Assembly: GCA_019359175.1 (NCBI GenBank)
Contig: JAHHHU010000013.1
Location: 62,001-126,000, forward strand
Length of the DNA stretch: 64,000 nt
Source: Phormidium tanganyikae FI6-MK23
GTDB lineage: Bacteria; Cyanobacteriota; Cyanobacteriia; Leptolyngbyales; Leptolyngbyaceae
Direction of reading: 5' to 3'
This document shows, one piece after another, positions 1 through 8,558 of the stretch; position 1 is the stretch's first letter, and the number at the start of each line of letters is the position of its first letter. Below the pieces are notes generated by a model that saw nothing but the letters and a program-made list of their open reading frames with translations, was not told the origin of the DNA and did not search any database. A program made the position numbers and the translations under genes.

Positions 1-3
1 GAG

Positions 4-363
4 GTGTCTTACAATCATTTGCCTGAAAACGATTGGAACTTATTCCCGCTGGCGCATACGGTGAAAAAAGTTGCGATCGGCGATCGACGCGATGTGATCG
101 AACAAGGAGAGGTGACCATGGTGAAGCGCCAAACGGCTCGGATTGCGTGGATACAAATCAAGTTCTTGGATTCACAGGAAAATCGTGAAGCGTATTCTCG
201 CATCTGTGTGGGACTTGGCTCGAATATTCAATGTTTAATCACGTTTGATTATTGGGTAGATCAAGCGGAAAAGCTAACTCCGGTTTGGGATGAAGTGATC
301 AATTCGTTGGTGTTGGGATTGTATATTCGCGATCCGAGGACTGGCTTTGCGATGCCGGATTAA
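4..363 (+). CDS. Hypothetical protein, probably 5'-partial
   Basis: I do not recognise this 119-residue protein. The frame is open to the window edge, so the GTG at 4 may be internal and the true start may lie upstream. It looks soluble: no signal peptide or membrane segment is visible. The sequence is mixed alpha/beta in character with a basic patch (MVKRQTARIAWIQIKFLD) and ends GLYIRDPRTGFAMPD. The gene ends about 55 bp before the end of the convergent membrane-protein gene. Function unknown. Confidence 0.55.
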   Translation: MSYNHLPENDWNLFPLAHTVKKVAIGDRRDVIEQGEVTMVKRQTARIAWIQIKFLDSQENREAYSRICVGLGSNIQCLITFDYWVDQAEKLTPVWDEVINSLVLGLYIRDPRTGFAMPD

Positions 364-418
364 TCAGACCTTTGCCCGGGTTGCAGATGCCCGTCGAATG
401 GAATTCGGGCGGTGCATT

Positions 419-1789
419 TTATTCAGAATCTCGATCACACAGATTCGATTTCGGCTCCGGTGATTTTGATTTTCCCGAATACCGTTCGATTAATGTGTTA
501 AAAACACTATCTACAAAGCGATCGCTAAAGCCAATTAAAAACGATAATACAAGAATTACCTTGTCTTTAATTAAAGATTGACTATCGCCGCTAGAAGGTA
601 GAAACAATCCCGAAGTCAAAATCAAATAAAATGCAGAGCTTAGAACAATGCCTTGAACATGACGAGTAATCATCCATTTAATCGCGTCATCAAAATAGTA
701 AACAGACCTGCGATTAAATCGATGAATCGTGGCGGCAAAACTACCGATAAAGCTCCAAATAATCACCGCAGCGGGAATTCCTAGAAGATGAATGGGTTGG
801 CTCGACAAAGATTCAGTTGAGTTTACAACGTTAAAACCCTTAATAAATCCAAGAAAGGAAATATCAGAAACTTTTGGAAAAATTGTTGTAAGCAACGGCA
901 GGATGATAATACAAATCGCAATCACAAGAATATAGGTAGAGACCAGTAAAAGAGTCTTATTACGGCGTTTCCGATCTTTTCTAACTAATTGCTCAACGTG
1001 TAATCGACGAAGCTCGATCGCAATCATCGCCCCAACCACTGCACTAGCTCTATCTCCATCTTTTAGTACATTCAGTTGTAACAACTTATTTGTAGAAATT
1101 GTTGTTGAATCTCCAGGAGGACATTCGGCAGTCTCTAGAATTTGACTAATTGATTCAAGTAGCATATTAATGATTTCGTAGTTACTTTCTGCTTCTTTTC
1201 TGAACTCTAAATGACCAATTCTAGAAACATACATTTTAATAACATTTCCTCTAATTGAGATTGGTCCGATCGAGTCATTGAGAAGACTATTTAATCTTTG
1301 ATCAATTAAATCAACCTTGTTTTTGATGTCTGCTAATTGCTTTCTTACCCTAGTAATCTCAATATTAGGAGTAGACCAAAGATCATCCAATTGCTTGCTG
1401 TATTCCTCTAAGCAGACGGAATTTACAGAAGCTGCTAAATTCAACAGAGGCTGATAAGCAGCTTCATTATCCGACTTAATGTAAGTGGAATGGGATGTAG
1501 TTTTTGATTCTCGATCGGACTCACTTGGCGTTCCGATCGAGACGCGCATCGGACCCAAACGTATCTGCCATCTGATGAACTTGCGATCGGGCTTACCTGG
1601 CGTTCCGATCGAAACTGCACGCAGCTTAATTAGCCGCACTAGAGTATCCGAAACGGGAATCAGCTTATTAATTTCTTTCTGCAAGCTATTAATTTCTTTC
1701 TGCAAGCGCTCAATTTCATCATGAGGTGCAGAGTTCTCAGGATGCGTAAAGTCTAATTTGGACAGTGTATTTCCGTTCATGTCTAACAC
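419..1789 (-). CDS. Hypothetical membrane protein with cytoplasmic coiled N-terminal half
   Basis: This 456-residue protein is not recognised. Residues 20-45 look like a coiled coil (ERLQKEINSLQKEINKLIP). The middle is a soluble, helical region. Four hydrophobic segments lie at roughly 282-306, 340-362, 382-402 and 408-428, followed by a short polar tail. The last segment carries the pattern FLIGFSDRFVDSVF, resembling membrane-anchoring modules of cyanobacterial signalling or conflict proteins; that comparison is from memory. Residues about 55-95 contain a duplicated SIGTPxxxDR block made by palindromic repeats in the DNA. It starts at an ATG near 1789 and stands alone. Confidence 0.6.
   Translation of the reverse strand: MLDMNGNTLSKLDFTHPENSAPHDEIERLQKEINSLQKEINKLIPVSDTLVRLIKLRAVSIGTPGKPDRKFIRWQIRLGPMRVSIGTPSESDRESKTTSHSTYIKSDNEAAYQPLLNLAASVNSVCLEEYSKQLDDLWSTPNIEITRVRKQLADIKNKVDLIDQRLNSLLNDSIGPISIRGNVIKMYVSRIGHLEFRKEAESNYEIINMLLESISQILETAECPPGDSTTISTNKLLQLNVLKDGDRASAVVGAMIAIELRRLHVEQLVRKDRKRRNKTLLLVSTYILVIAICIIILPLLTTIFPKVSDISFLGFIKGFNVVNSTESLSSQPIHLLGIPAAVIIWSFIGSFAATIHRFNRRSVYYFDDAIKWMITRHVQGIVLSSAFYLILTSGLFLPSSGDSQSLIKDKVILVLSFLIGFSDRFVDSVFNTLIERYSGKSKSPEPKSNLCDRDSE
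1512..1612. repeat. Two copies of a 29-bp palindromic repeat inside a coding sequence
   Basis: Copies at 1512-1540 and 1584-1612 differ at three positions and lie exactly 72 bp (24 codons) apart. Each starts CGATCGG and ends CCGATCGA, so each copy is an interrupted palindrome. Both are in frame with the surrounding membrane-protein gene and encode a repeated SIGTPxxxDR peptide. They look like small palindromic elements that spread into the gene without breaking it. Confidence 0.6.
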
Positions 1790-1897
1790 CTCAAAAGCTT
1801 AAGTGAAATCAGTTAATGTAATGGTTTGCTCAAGAGCAGTGCGATCGTTGATGTTGAATTGGCGATCGCACTTTCTAGCCTCTTTGTCACCCCGTGA

Positions 1898-2665
1898 CTA
1901 AATGACCTTTCTGGCTTTCCCGTAGTATTCTTTGCGATCGTCTAAACCGTTGTCACCCCCATTCACATAGAGAGTTACATCCTCAACGGTTGCCCCTTGG
2001 TCACACAACGCATTTATCTGATTGTTGTGCCACCAAAATCCAGCACTAGAGAAAGGATAAATTTTTGCAACATACTCACAGCCTTCCATGACTTTAGGAT
2101 CACTGATCGCCTGCGCGAAAGCAGCATAGTTCGCTCGTCCAGTGAGCTGAATTGCGCCTGCTCCTTTGTACTTCGGACCGTCTCCCGGATGCACGTTGCC
2201 CAAGTCCTCGCGGAATTCATAGGCAGTTCCATCGGCAAGTTCCTTTAACCAGCGCAGCCCACCAGACTCATGAGCAATCTGGCTGAGAAAGTGACGCATT
2301 CTTACGGGAGTGTTAATCTCATACCGTGCTAAACAAGCATTCAAATCCCGAAATTCTTGGTCATGGATTGGATTGCCAAAAATTGCTTCTGCTTGCGCTT
2401 TGGTGATCAGAGCGGCGGCTGTAGAAGCAATGAACGGCTGCACTGCGCTGTTGCTTAATCCTTCCCAGTGCTCGTTAAATACATAGAATGTTCCGCTGTT
2501 AGCTGCAAGCGTCACTTTGAAGTGTCCATCTTCAGCAGTTTCAAAGCTGACAATTCCGTAGGATTTGCCCGCAGGAACGATTACAACTTCATGCGGTTGG
2601 AGTTGCGATGAATCCAGCAGCTTTTTCTTTAGCTTAGTCTCAGCCTTAGCAACAATTGTGTGCAT
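1898..2665 (-). CDS. Glycoside hydrolase family 19 (endolysin/chitinase-like)
   Basis: A probable GH19 enzyme that cleaves beta-1,4 bonds in peptidoglycan or chitin. Residues 1-75 resemble a small beta-rich (SH3-like) wall-binding region. The GH19 core follows (about 85-255), with the catalytic-glutamate motif [11 protein letters not shown], the block [18 protein letters not shown] and the terminal part [14 protein letters not shown]. The family often occurs as phage endolysins. At 255 residues it is a normal length, and there is no signal peptide, so export would need a holin or lysis. The neighbouring small membrane protein at 2751-3014 is a candidate partner. The family call is by motif recognition. 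Confidence 0.8.
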   Translation of the reverse strand: MHTIVAKAETKLKKKLLDSSQLQPHEVVIVPAGKSYGIVSFETAEDGHFKVTLAANSGTFYVFNEHWEGLSNSAVQPFIASTAAALITKAQAEAIFGNPIHDQEFRDLNACLARYEINTPVRMRHFLSQIAHESGGLRWLKELADGTAYEFREDLGNVHPGDGPKYKGAGAIQLTGRANYAAFAQAISDPKVMEGCEYVAKIYPFSSAGFWWHNNQINALCDQGATVEDVTLYVNGGDNGLDDRKEYYGKARKVI

Positions 2666-2750
2666 TGTTTTTGCTTAAATTTCCAATGAGTTTTCAGTAG
2701 ACAAATGTGAGCAGCTTCAGAGCCGCTGGATGTCGATCGAGGACTCGATC

Positions 2751-3014
2751 TCACTCTTGTACCAATTCCTTGCTCGGTGTAGTAACTTCCAAATCTTCCC
2801 CTCGCTGCTTAACCGAGAAATCAGAGTCGCTTTTACCGGACTGAGCGAGACCCGCAGCACCTGCGATCGCGGTTCCTGCTAAACCAAACGCAGCCGTTGC
2901 TTTTTGTTCTGTGACATCCTTATTCACGACAACCAAAACTCCAATCGCGGCTCCGACTCCTGCTAAAACGAGGGGTGTTGTAGATCGAATAACTTCTGGA
3001 TTCCAGAATTTCAT
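2751..3014 (-). CDS. Small two-segment membrane protein, holin-like
   Basis: This 87-residue protein has two hydrophobic stretches, at about 13-31 (TTPLVLAGVGAAIGVLVVV) and 40-60 (AAFGLAGTAIAGAAGLAQSG), and a charged C-terminal tail. A GGAGCAA ribosome-binding site precedes the ATG. Its size, two glycine/alanine-rich segments, charged tail and position next to a GH19 endolysin-like gene on the same strand fit a holin-like role, but no conserved holin family is recognised. It could equally be a generic small membrane protein. Confidence 0.55.
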   Translation of the reverse strand: MKFWNPEVIRSTTPLVLAGVGAAIGVLVVVNKDVTEQKATAAFGLAGTAIAGAAGLAQSGKSDSDFSVKQRGEDLEVTTPSKELVQE

Positions 3015-3091
3015 AACTTGTTGCTCCTTTATGATTGCTGTGGTTCTTGAGCAGATGCAACCCTAAATTCCTTCAAAGAGAGTCTAGTTTT

Positions 3092-3628
3092 TTAGTTCTT
3101 GATGATGTGAAACCAAGCATTTTGCTCAGTTGAGAGCAATGTCTTGCGGCGGTAAATTTCATCTGCGTCACCATAGCCACTCGCCGCAACGCAGTAAGCA
3201 TAGATGCCGTAGCTGGAGTAGCGTACATTATTGCCAGATTTAGATGTGTCATACTGACCACTAGAAAAATCAAACTCTCCATACGGATCATCAACGATGA
3301 AACGGTAAGAAAGTGTATTTGGGTCGGCTTCATACCCAACTAGGCAAATGACGTGACCCGAATGGCTGAACCAGCCGTGAGTGATTACGACACAGCCATC
3401 ATCAAGGGCAGCCTTGGCATCGTTCAACGATCCCGTCAGAAGGAACTTGTAAGACTTGACACGCGGACGAAGATATTCACCCATCACAGCGGGATCGCCA
3501 GCAACGCCGATCGCTTCCAAATCTGCGCGAATTCCATAAACGTCATCAGTCCCTAAAACTTTAGCAATACAAGCACTTTGGCAAGTATTCACATCGGGTT
3601 GTGCAACAAACTCTAGAACCTTGGACAT
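3092..3628 (-). CDS. Peptidase C39-like (papain-fold) protein
   Basis: This 178-residue protein matches the C39-like papain fold. The catalytic cysteine would be in QPDVNTCQSACIAKVLG, the histidine in HSGHVICLVGY, and the aspartate in the following DDPYGEF block. There is no ABC-transporter module, so it is not a bacteriocin exporter; stand-alone C39_2 domains are peptidases or inactive relatives. No signal peptide is visible. It is on the same strand as the endolysin-like and holin-like genes, suggesting a shared lysis, wall or secreted-effector theme. The natural substrate is unknown. Confidence 0.72.
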   Translation of the reverse strand: MSKVLEFVAQPDVNTCQSACIAKVLGTDDVYGIRADLEAIGVAGDPAVMGEYLRPRVKSYKFLLTGSLNDAKAALDDGCVVITHGWFSHSGHVICLVGYEADPNTLSYRFIVDDPYGEFDFSSGQYDTSKSGNNVRYSSYGIYAYCVAASGYGDADEIYRRKTLLSTEQNAWFHIIKN

Positions 3629-3747
3629 GAAAGCAACTCCTATAAACCTGGGGGGTTTTTAATTACAGATGAACCGTAACGTAATCTGTCTTGACCAACT
3701 ATTCGTAAATCTTAAGTTTCTTATAAACGGTTTGACGGTCGGAAAAA

Positions 3748-3791
3748 GTCAGAATATAGTCAGACGAAAGCCAGACAAAAGTCAGAAGAAA
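3748..3791. promoter_or_regulatory. Four 11-bp-phased direct repeats (GTCAGA boxes)
   Basis: GTCAGA or GCCAGA boxes start at 3748, 3759, 3770 and 3781, exactly 11 bp apart, so they lie on one face of the helix; a weaker GTCGGA lies at 3738. They sit about 150 bp upstream of the NB-ARC-like NTPase gene in an otherwise empty 309-bp intergenic region. The arrangement looks like an iterated operator. The binding protein is unknown; the HTH domain of the downstream protein is an obvious candidate. Confidence 0.6.
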
Positions 3792-3937
3792 TACCGAAGC
3801 AAGTCAAGTTTTCGTTGAACTCAGCAGATTGAATTTGTCAGAGCAAGGGATTCGCAGAAAGGCGTAGCTATCCACAAAATAACCAAGTAGCAAGGTGAAG
3901 TTTCATCTTGGCTACTTCTTGATGAAGGATAAAGAAA

Positions 3938-5011
3938 ATGACTACTGAGGAAGCATTAAAGACGATCGAACACGCTTTAGACCGGGGATATCTCAATCAA
4001 GTTGAAGAAATTGTATTTCGTGCAGTTTGGGAAGGTCGATCGTATCTTCAAATTGCCCAAGCATCGGGTTACGATTACGGTTACATCAAGGACACAGGCT
4101 ATAAACTTTGGAGATTGCTTTCAGACGCTTGCGGCGAAAAAATCACTAAATACAACGTTAAAGGGATTGTACAGCGAGGTTTAAGGAAACCACTGCGAAG
4201 ATCACAATCTAAATCGCAGCGAGCAATAGATTTTTTACCTCCCCTCAATCAGAATTGGGAATGTTCAAATACTTCGTGGGGCGATGCGATCGATGTATCA
4301 ACCTTCTACGATCGCGCTCAAGAATTAACCAAACTGCAACAGTGGATCGTGTGCGATCTCTGTCGACTCGTAACGCTACTCGGTGAAAGCGGGATCGGCA
4401 AAACAGCGTTATCGGTGAAATTAGCTCAGCTTGTAAAACCTGAATTTAAGTTTGTGATCTGGCGGAGTTTGCGTGATGCACCCGCACTGACTGAGTTATT
4501 AACAGACTTAATTCAATTGCTTGCGCCCAACACTGATATTCCGGCAACTGTTGGAGGTCAACTTTCCCGATTAATTCACTGCTTGCGCGAGTCGCGATGT
4601 TTAGTCGTTCTTGATCACTTCGATATGCTCCTAACTAATCGATCGCAATCAAATAAATATCAATTAGGCTATGAAGCCTACGGGGAGCTTTTGCGCCGCG
4701 TTGCAGAAATTCCTCATCAAAGTTGTGTTGTGCTGACGAGTCGAGCAAAGCCTGCCGAAGTTGTTGCGTTTGAAGGCGAAAAATTAGCAGTTCGATCGCT
4801 GTCCGTTGCTGGATTAACGCCAGCAGCAGCAGAACAGATTCTAGCTGCAAAAGGTTTACAGGGAACTCCTGCGGAAATTGCAGCGATCGTGGCTCATTAT
4901 GAAGGCAATCCTCTAGCGTTAAAGATTGCTGCAAGCTCAGTTCTCGATTCGTCTAACGGTAGCATTGAAAACTATTTGGGCGAACAAACACTCAATTTTC
5001 AGACTGCTTAA
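3938..5011 (+). CDS. vMAP-type HTH plus NB-ARC-like NTPase, lacking sensor repeats
   Basis: A 357-residue STAND-like NTPase. Residues 1-85 form the helix-turn-helix domain seen at the N-terminus of cyanobacterial vWA-MoxR-associated proteins (YLQIAQASGYDYGYIKDTGY). Residues about 120-345 are the NTPase: Walker A GESGIGKTAL, Walker B CLVVLDHFD, sensor-like VVLTSRA, and EGNPLALKIAA equivalent to the GLPLA motif. Full family members continue with a winged helix and WD40 or TPR sensor repeats. Here the protein stops right after the NTPase, so it is shortened at the C-terminus. Such proteins are predicted intracellular sensors in conflict or signalling systems. Upstream 11-bp repeats suggest tight regulation. 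Confidence 0.78.
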   Translation: MTTEEALKTIEHALDRGYLNQVEEIVFRAVWEGRSYLQIAQASGYDYGYIKDTGYKLWRLLSDACGEKITKYNVKGIVQRGLRKPLRRSQSKSQRAIDFLPPLNQNWECSNTSWGDAIDVSTFYDRAQELTKLQQWIVCDLCRLVTLLGESGIGKTALSVKLAQLVKPEFKFVIWRSLRDAPALTELLTDLIQLLAPNTDIPATVGGQLSRLIHCLRESRCLVVLDHFDMLLTNRSQSNKYQLGYEAYGELLRRVAEIPHQSCVVLTSRAKPAEVVAFEGEKLAVRSLSVAGLTPAAAEQILAAKGLQGTPAEIAAIVAHYEGNPLALKIAASSVLDSSNGSIENYLGEQTLNFQTA

Positions 5012-5067
5012 ATAAACCTCTTACGTAAATCAAGAACTAAGCGCAAGTTCAAGATTGACAGTGCCTT

Positions 5068-5080
5068 CTCGCGAAGCGAG
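5068..5080. other. Short GC-rich hairpin after the NTPase gene
   Basis: CTCGC-gaa-GCGAG forms a 5-bp stem within a GC-rich tract between the shortened NTPase gene and proB. It has no U-run, so it is not a classic terminator. It resembles the core of short dispersed cyanobacterial palindromes and may mark the truncation site. Confidence 0.35.
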
Positions 5081-5171
5081 TCCGCGTTGGAGGGCTTTGT
5101 TTGTATAGTCGCGAATTGATTCATTCACATATCTTGATAGGATAGTCAAGCGGTTTACAGAGTTCGGGCTA

Positions 5172-6275
5172 ATGGTTCAAACGGTTGTGGTTAAAATCGG
5201 GACTTCTAGCCTGACGCAGCCCGATTCAGGACACCTTGCGCTTTCGACGATCGCGGCTTTGGTTGAAGTGCTTAGTCAGTTGCGCCGACAAGGACATCGC
5301 GTGGTGTTAGTGTCGTCGGGCGCAGTCGGAGTCGGATGTGCGCGATTGGGCTTGGTGGAACGTCCGAGATCGATAGCACTCAAACAAGCGGTTGCCGCTG
5401 TGGGTCAAGGGCGCTTGATGCGGATTTATGACGATTTTTTCACCGCTTTACAACAACCGATCGCGCAAGTTCTTCTCACTCGCGGAGATTTAGTTCAGCG
5501 AAGTCGATATATCAATGTTCTTCGTACCTTTCAAGAACTCCTGAATCTGAATGTGATTCCGATCGTGAATGAGAACGATACGGTTTCGATCGATGAATTG
5601 AAGTTTGGCGATAATGATACGCTATCGGCACTGGTTGCAAGTGTAGTCGATGCCGATTGGTTATTTTTGCTTACCGATGTCGATCGCTTATATTCTGCTG
5701 ATCCACGCAGCAATCCAAATGCTCAACCCATTTCGATCGTGAAGCACATTGATGAACTGTCAGAAGTTCAAACTGGAAGCTCTGGAACGCAATGGGGCAC
5801 AGGCGGCATGGTGACAAAGATTCAAGCGGCTCGAATTGCGACCGGAGCAGGGGTAAGAACTGTGATCACACAAGGTCGATCGCCGCAAAATTTGATCAAA
5901 ATCCTATCCGGTGAATTGATCGGAACTCAATTTGAGCCGCAACCCCGACCGTTTAACGCGCGGCAACGTTGGATTGCCCATGGTTTAGTCCCCGTGGGAC
6001 AGTTGTATCTCGATGATGGCGCGGTCAGGGCAATTCGGAAATCTGGACGATCGCTGTTAGCCGCTGGAATTGTGCAAGTTGAGGGCGAATTTGACAGTCA
6101 GAACGCGGTGAAACTCTGCGATCGTAAAGGCGAAGAAATTGCACGCGGCATTGTCAACTACAACAGCGAAGAACTAGAAAAAATTCGAGGTCGCCAATCT
6201 GAGGAAATTCCAAAAATTCTCGGATACGAAGGAGAAGAAACCGTCGTGCATCGCGATAATCTTGTCCTTTCGTGA
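5172..6275 (+). CDS. proB: Glutamate 5-kinase
   Basis: ProB phosphorylates L-glutamate with ATP to glutamate 5-phosphate, the first step of proline synthesis, in the cytosol. The amino-acid-kinase domain begins [12 protein letters not shown] and includes [28 protein letters not shown] and [15 protein letters not shown]-terminal PUA domain covers about residues 275-360. At 367 residues it is full length for the PUA-containing form. The ATG at 5172 places the GTSS motif at the usual position. No proA lies next to it. Proline feedback normally acts through the kinase domain. Confidence 0.96.
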   Translation: MVQTVVVKIGTSSLTQPDSGHLALSTIAALVEVLSQLRRQGHRVVLVSSGAVGVGCARLGLVERPRSIALKQAVAAVGQGRLMRIYDDFFTALQQPIAQVLLTRGDLVQRSRYINVLRTFQELLNLNVIPIVNENDTVSIDELKFGDNDTLSALVASVVDADWLFLLTDVDRLYSADPRSNPNAQPISIVKHIDELSEVQTGSSGTQWGTGGMVTKIQAARIATGAGVRTVITQGRSPQNLIKILSGELIGTQFEPQPRPFNARQRWIAHGLVPVGQLYLDDGAVRAIRKSGRSLLAAGIVQVEGEFDSQNAVKLCDRKGEEIARGIVNYNSEELEKIRGRQSEEIPKILGYEGEETVVHRDNLVLS

Positions 6276-6323
6276 TCCCCCCTGCTACAATTCAATCCCG
6301 AACAACCTCTGCCGAGGAAGCTT

Positions 6324-7100
6324 GTGACTCACGTTCCTTTTTCCGAATCCTTGCAGCCCTTTCCGGTGTTAGGGCTACTCATGCACCTGGTAAACGATTA
6401 CGATCGCTGGCTGGCTCACCGCATCGAACAGCACCTCGGTTGCCATGTGATCACGCTAAATGCGGAGATGACGATGCAAGCAGAGCAAAACCCAGCACTG
6501 GCAAATATTATTCATCAAGCTGAACTGGTGATTCCTGACGGCTCAGGCATTGTGCTGTATATGCGGCTCCACGGCAAGCGCGTGAAACGAACGCCAGGGA
6601 TTGAACTAGCCCAAACGTTGTTAGAGCGCTCGACCCAATTTAGTGAACCTTGGTCAATCTTTTTCTTTGGAGGTGCGCCGGGTGTCGCGGAAATTGCGGC
6701 GCAAAATTGGCGGCAGCAAGTACCAGGAATCTCGATCGTCGATGTTCAAAACGGCTATCTCAAACCCGAAGACGAACCCGATTTTTTGCAAAAACTGAAG
6801 ACACTCCAACCCCGCTTAATTTATGTGGGCTTGGGTGTGCCTCGACAAGAGTTATGGATCGCGCAGCACCGTCATGTTTGCCCAAATTCTGTGTGGATCG
6901 GTGTGGGTGGGAGTTTCGATGTCTGGGCAGGCACAAAAGATCGCGCCCCGAAATGGTTTTGTGACAATCACCTCGAATGGTTGTATCGACTGTACCAAGA
7001 ACCTTGGCGATGGAAGCGCATGATGGCATTACCAAAATTTGCGCTGAGAGCGATCGTCTATCGTCTAACAAAACGCAATCCAATCAGAGATCGTTCTTAG
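6324..7100 (+). CDS. WecG/TagA/CpsF-family glycosyltransferase
   Basis: This 258-residue GT26-family enzyme probably transfers a sugar (N-acetylmannosamine or a uronate in characterised members) to a lipid-linked or cell-surface acceptor. Typical blocks are visible: HVITLNAEMTMQAEQNP, ELVIPDGSGIVLYMRL, FFFGGAPGVAEIAA, YVGLGVPRQELWIAQH and IGVGGSFDVWAGTKDRAP. The DGxG block is the conserved catalytic region. Translation starts at a GTG 48 bp after proB, so cotranscription is possible, but no polysaccharide cluster surrounds it. The acceptor cannot be deduced. Confidence 0.9.
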   Translation: MTHVPFSESLQPFPVLGLLMHLVNDYDRWLAHRIEQHLGCHVITLNAEMTMQAEQNPALANIIHQAELVIPDGSGIVLYMRLHGKRVKRTPGIELAQTLLERSTQFSEPWSIFFFGGAPGVAEIAAQNWRQQVPGISIVDVQNGYLKPEDEPDFLQKLKTLQPRLIYVGLGVPRQELWIAQHRHVCPNSVWIGVGGSFDVWAGTKDRAPKWFCDNHLEWLYRLYQEPWRWKRMMALPKFALRAIVYRLTKRNPIRDRS

Positions 7101-7126
7101 GATGAAATAATCAGGTGGGAAAAATT

Positions 7127-7963
7127 ATGGCGATCGCGGATTATTCTGAACCTTTGACTCAACTGCTTGCTCTAGGTGAATGCTCATTAGAAGGTGTCCG
7201 AGGTTGGATCAACTATCTAGCATTGAGGCTCACAGAGAAGGACATTCCTAATCTGATTCGGATGGCAACTGATTCTGAACTGTACGATCTTGATGCTGAA
7301 GTGACGGAGGGCTGGTCGCCTATTCACGCTTGGCGGGCGCTGGGACAGTTGCGGGCGAAAGCGGCAGTGTTGCCTCTGTTGCACAAGATGTCTGAGGAGG
7401 AGGAGTTTGAGGGTTGGTGTGACTGGATGAGTACAGACTTGCCAGCCGTGTTTGGGCTAGTGGGTGCGCCTGCGATTCCAGTCCTTGCAGAGTTTCTGCG
7501 CGATCGTACTCAAGTGGGTTGGGCGCGGATGACTGCGGTGGATGGGTTGGAAGCGATCGCAAAACAACAGCCTGAAGTCGCGGCGCAATGTCTTGAGGTT
7601 GTGCAAGAGCAATTGACTCATTTTGCGGAGAATGAGCCTGACTTCAATGGATGCTTAATCGGGGTCTTAGTTGAATTTCGAGTGATGGAAGCGGTTCCCT
7701 TAATTGAGCGGGCGTTTGCGGCTAGAAAGGTGGACGAAATGTTTAATGGGGATTGGAATGAGGTGCAGGTGAGTTTGGGGCTGAAATCGAGAGATGAAGT
7801 TCCTCGCCGTCGGTTTGAGCTTCGTCCAACGCCTTTAGAGGATGTAATGCCAAGTTCTTCTACGGGATCTAGTCCGGCAAGTTCTCAAAAGCAGAAATCT
7901 AAAAGTAAGGCGAAGCGGAAACAACAATCTGATGCGCGACGTAAGAATTGCAAGAAGAAGTGA
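7127..7963 (+). CDS. HEAT-repeat-like protein with lysine-rich tail
   Basis: A soluble helical protein of about 278 residues. Residues 30-190 show HEAT-like periodicity (AWRALGQLRAKAAVLPLL, GAPAIPVLAEFL, EVRVMEAVPLIERAF-like turns), as in PBS-lyase-type repeat proteins. From about residue 235 it becomes Ser-rich and then strongly basic (KQKSKSKAKRKQQSDARRK), resembling proteins that end in a degenerate SEC-C zinc motif. The ATG at 7127 has AGGTGGG at a suitable distance; a GTG at 7115 is an alternative start. No partner is obvious. Confidence 0.7.
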   Translation: MAIADYSEPLTQLLALGECSLEGVRGWINYLALRLTEKDIPNLIRMATDSELYDLDAEVTEGWSPIHAWRALGQLRAKAAVLPLLHKMSEEEEFEGWCDWMSTDLPAVFGLVGAPAIPVLAEFLRDRTQVGWARMTAVDGLEAIAKQQPEVAAQCLEVVQEQLTHFAENEPDFNGCLIGVLVEFRVMEAVPLIERAFAARKVDEMFNGDWNEVQVSLGLKSRDEVPRRRFELRPTPLEDVMPSSSTGSSPASSQKQKSKSKAKRKQQSDARRKNCKKK

Positions 7964-8069
7964 GTTTTTTAGCGATTTGCATTTTGGCTAGCTGCGGTCT
8001 GATTGAGATGCAAGATGAATCGTAGCGACTGGATTACAATGGAAAAAATGATTTGTAGAGCAAGGGCTG

Positions 8070-8396
8070 ATGTCTCAAACTATCTCTCGTTATGTTGTTC
8101 GGGATGTGGAAACGCTGCTTAAAGAACCGACAATCATAGGAACTCAGGTAACGGTGCGAGACATTGTGGAACTTTGGCAATCGGGGGTTGCGCCTGAAGA
8201 GATTTCAGCAGAGTTATTCGATTTAGTGTCTGCGGCTCCAGTGTTCGATGCGCTAAGTTTTTATCTCGATAATCAGTCTGAAATTGATGGTTACATTGAG
8301 TGGTATCGCGATCGTCCGCCGCTGAATGTTCCTGCAAAGTTAAGGTTAAATCCGTTGCGAGATGAGGTGAATCAAGCAATTGAGGCGGCTCGATAG
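8070..8396 (+). CDS. DUF433-domain protein (VapB45-like antitoxin family)
   Basis: This 108-residue protein carries the DUF433 winged-helix core: IIGTQVTVRDIVELWQSGVAPEEISAE, then ALSFYLDNQSEIDGYIEWYR. The family includes antitoxins paired with DUF5615 PIN-like toxins. No DUF5615 gene is adjacent here, so it is either orphaned or a regulator. Related DUF433 genes occur at 29119 and 30987. Confidence 0.75.
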   Translation: MSQTISRYVVRDVETLLKEPTIIGTQVTVRDIVELWQSGVAPEEISAELFDLVSAAPVFDALSFYLDNQSEIDGYIEWYRDRPPLNVPAKLRLNPLRDEVNQAIEAAR

Positions 8397-8430
8397 GGTG
8401 AGAATGTTTAAGCACTAATGAGTTTATCTT

Positions 8431-8550
8431 CTAAAATTGGGGTGGATGCCAGCCTGCTGAGATCCAATAGCTTCGGACGGTCAACACATCAGAATCATCA
8501 TTGAGCCGCAGCGCCAAAATGGTTGCTCGCCCCCCATGTGGGATCAGTCC
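8431..8550 (-). pseudogene. C-terminal remnant of an HNH endonuclease
   Basis: Reading the minus strand from 8550 gives about 39 codons ending at TAG (8431-8433). The peptide GLIPHGGRATILALRLN... ends in ISAGWHPPQF, which matches the C-terminal tail of cyanobacterial HNH nucleases (pattern GLTPxGRATVxxLxLN...AGxHPP). The HNH catalytic part is gone, and an in-frame TAA precedes the fragment. It lies immediately downstream of an antitoxin-like gene, the usual order of this pair in cyanobacteria, so the pair has lost most of its second gene. Identification is from memory of the family tail. Confidence 0.6.
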
Positions 8551-8558
8551 TTAAATTT

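Noticed and set aside
1512-1612. Possible CRISPR from palindromes with 72-bp period
   Set aside because: Only 29 bp are repeated, they are in frame in a gene, and the intervening DNA codes; there is no third unit.
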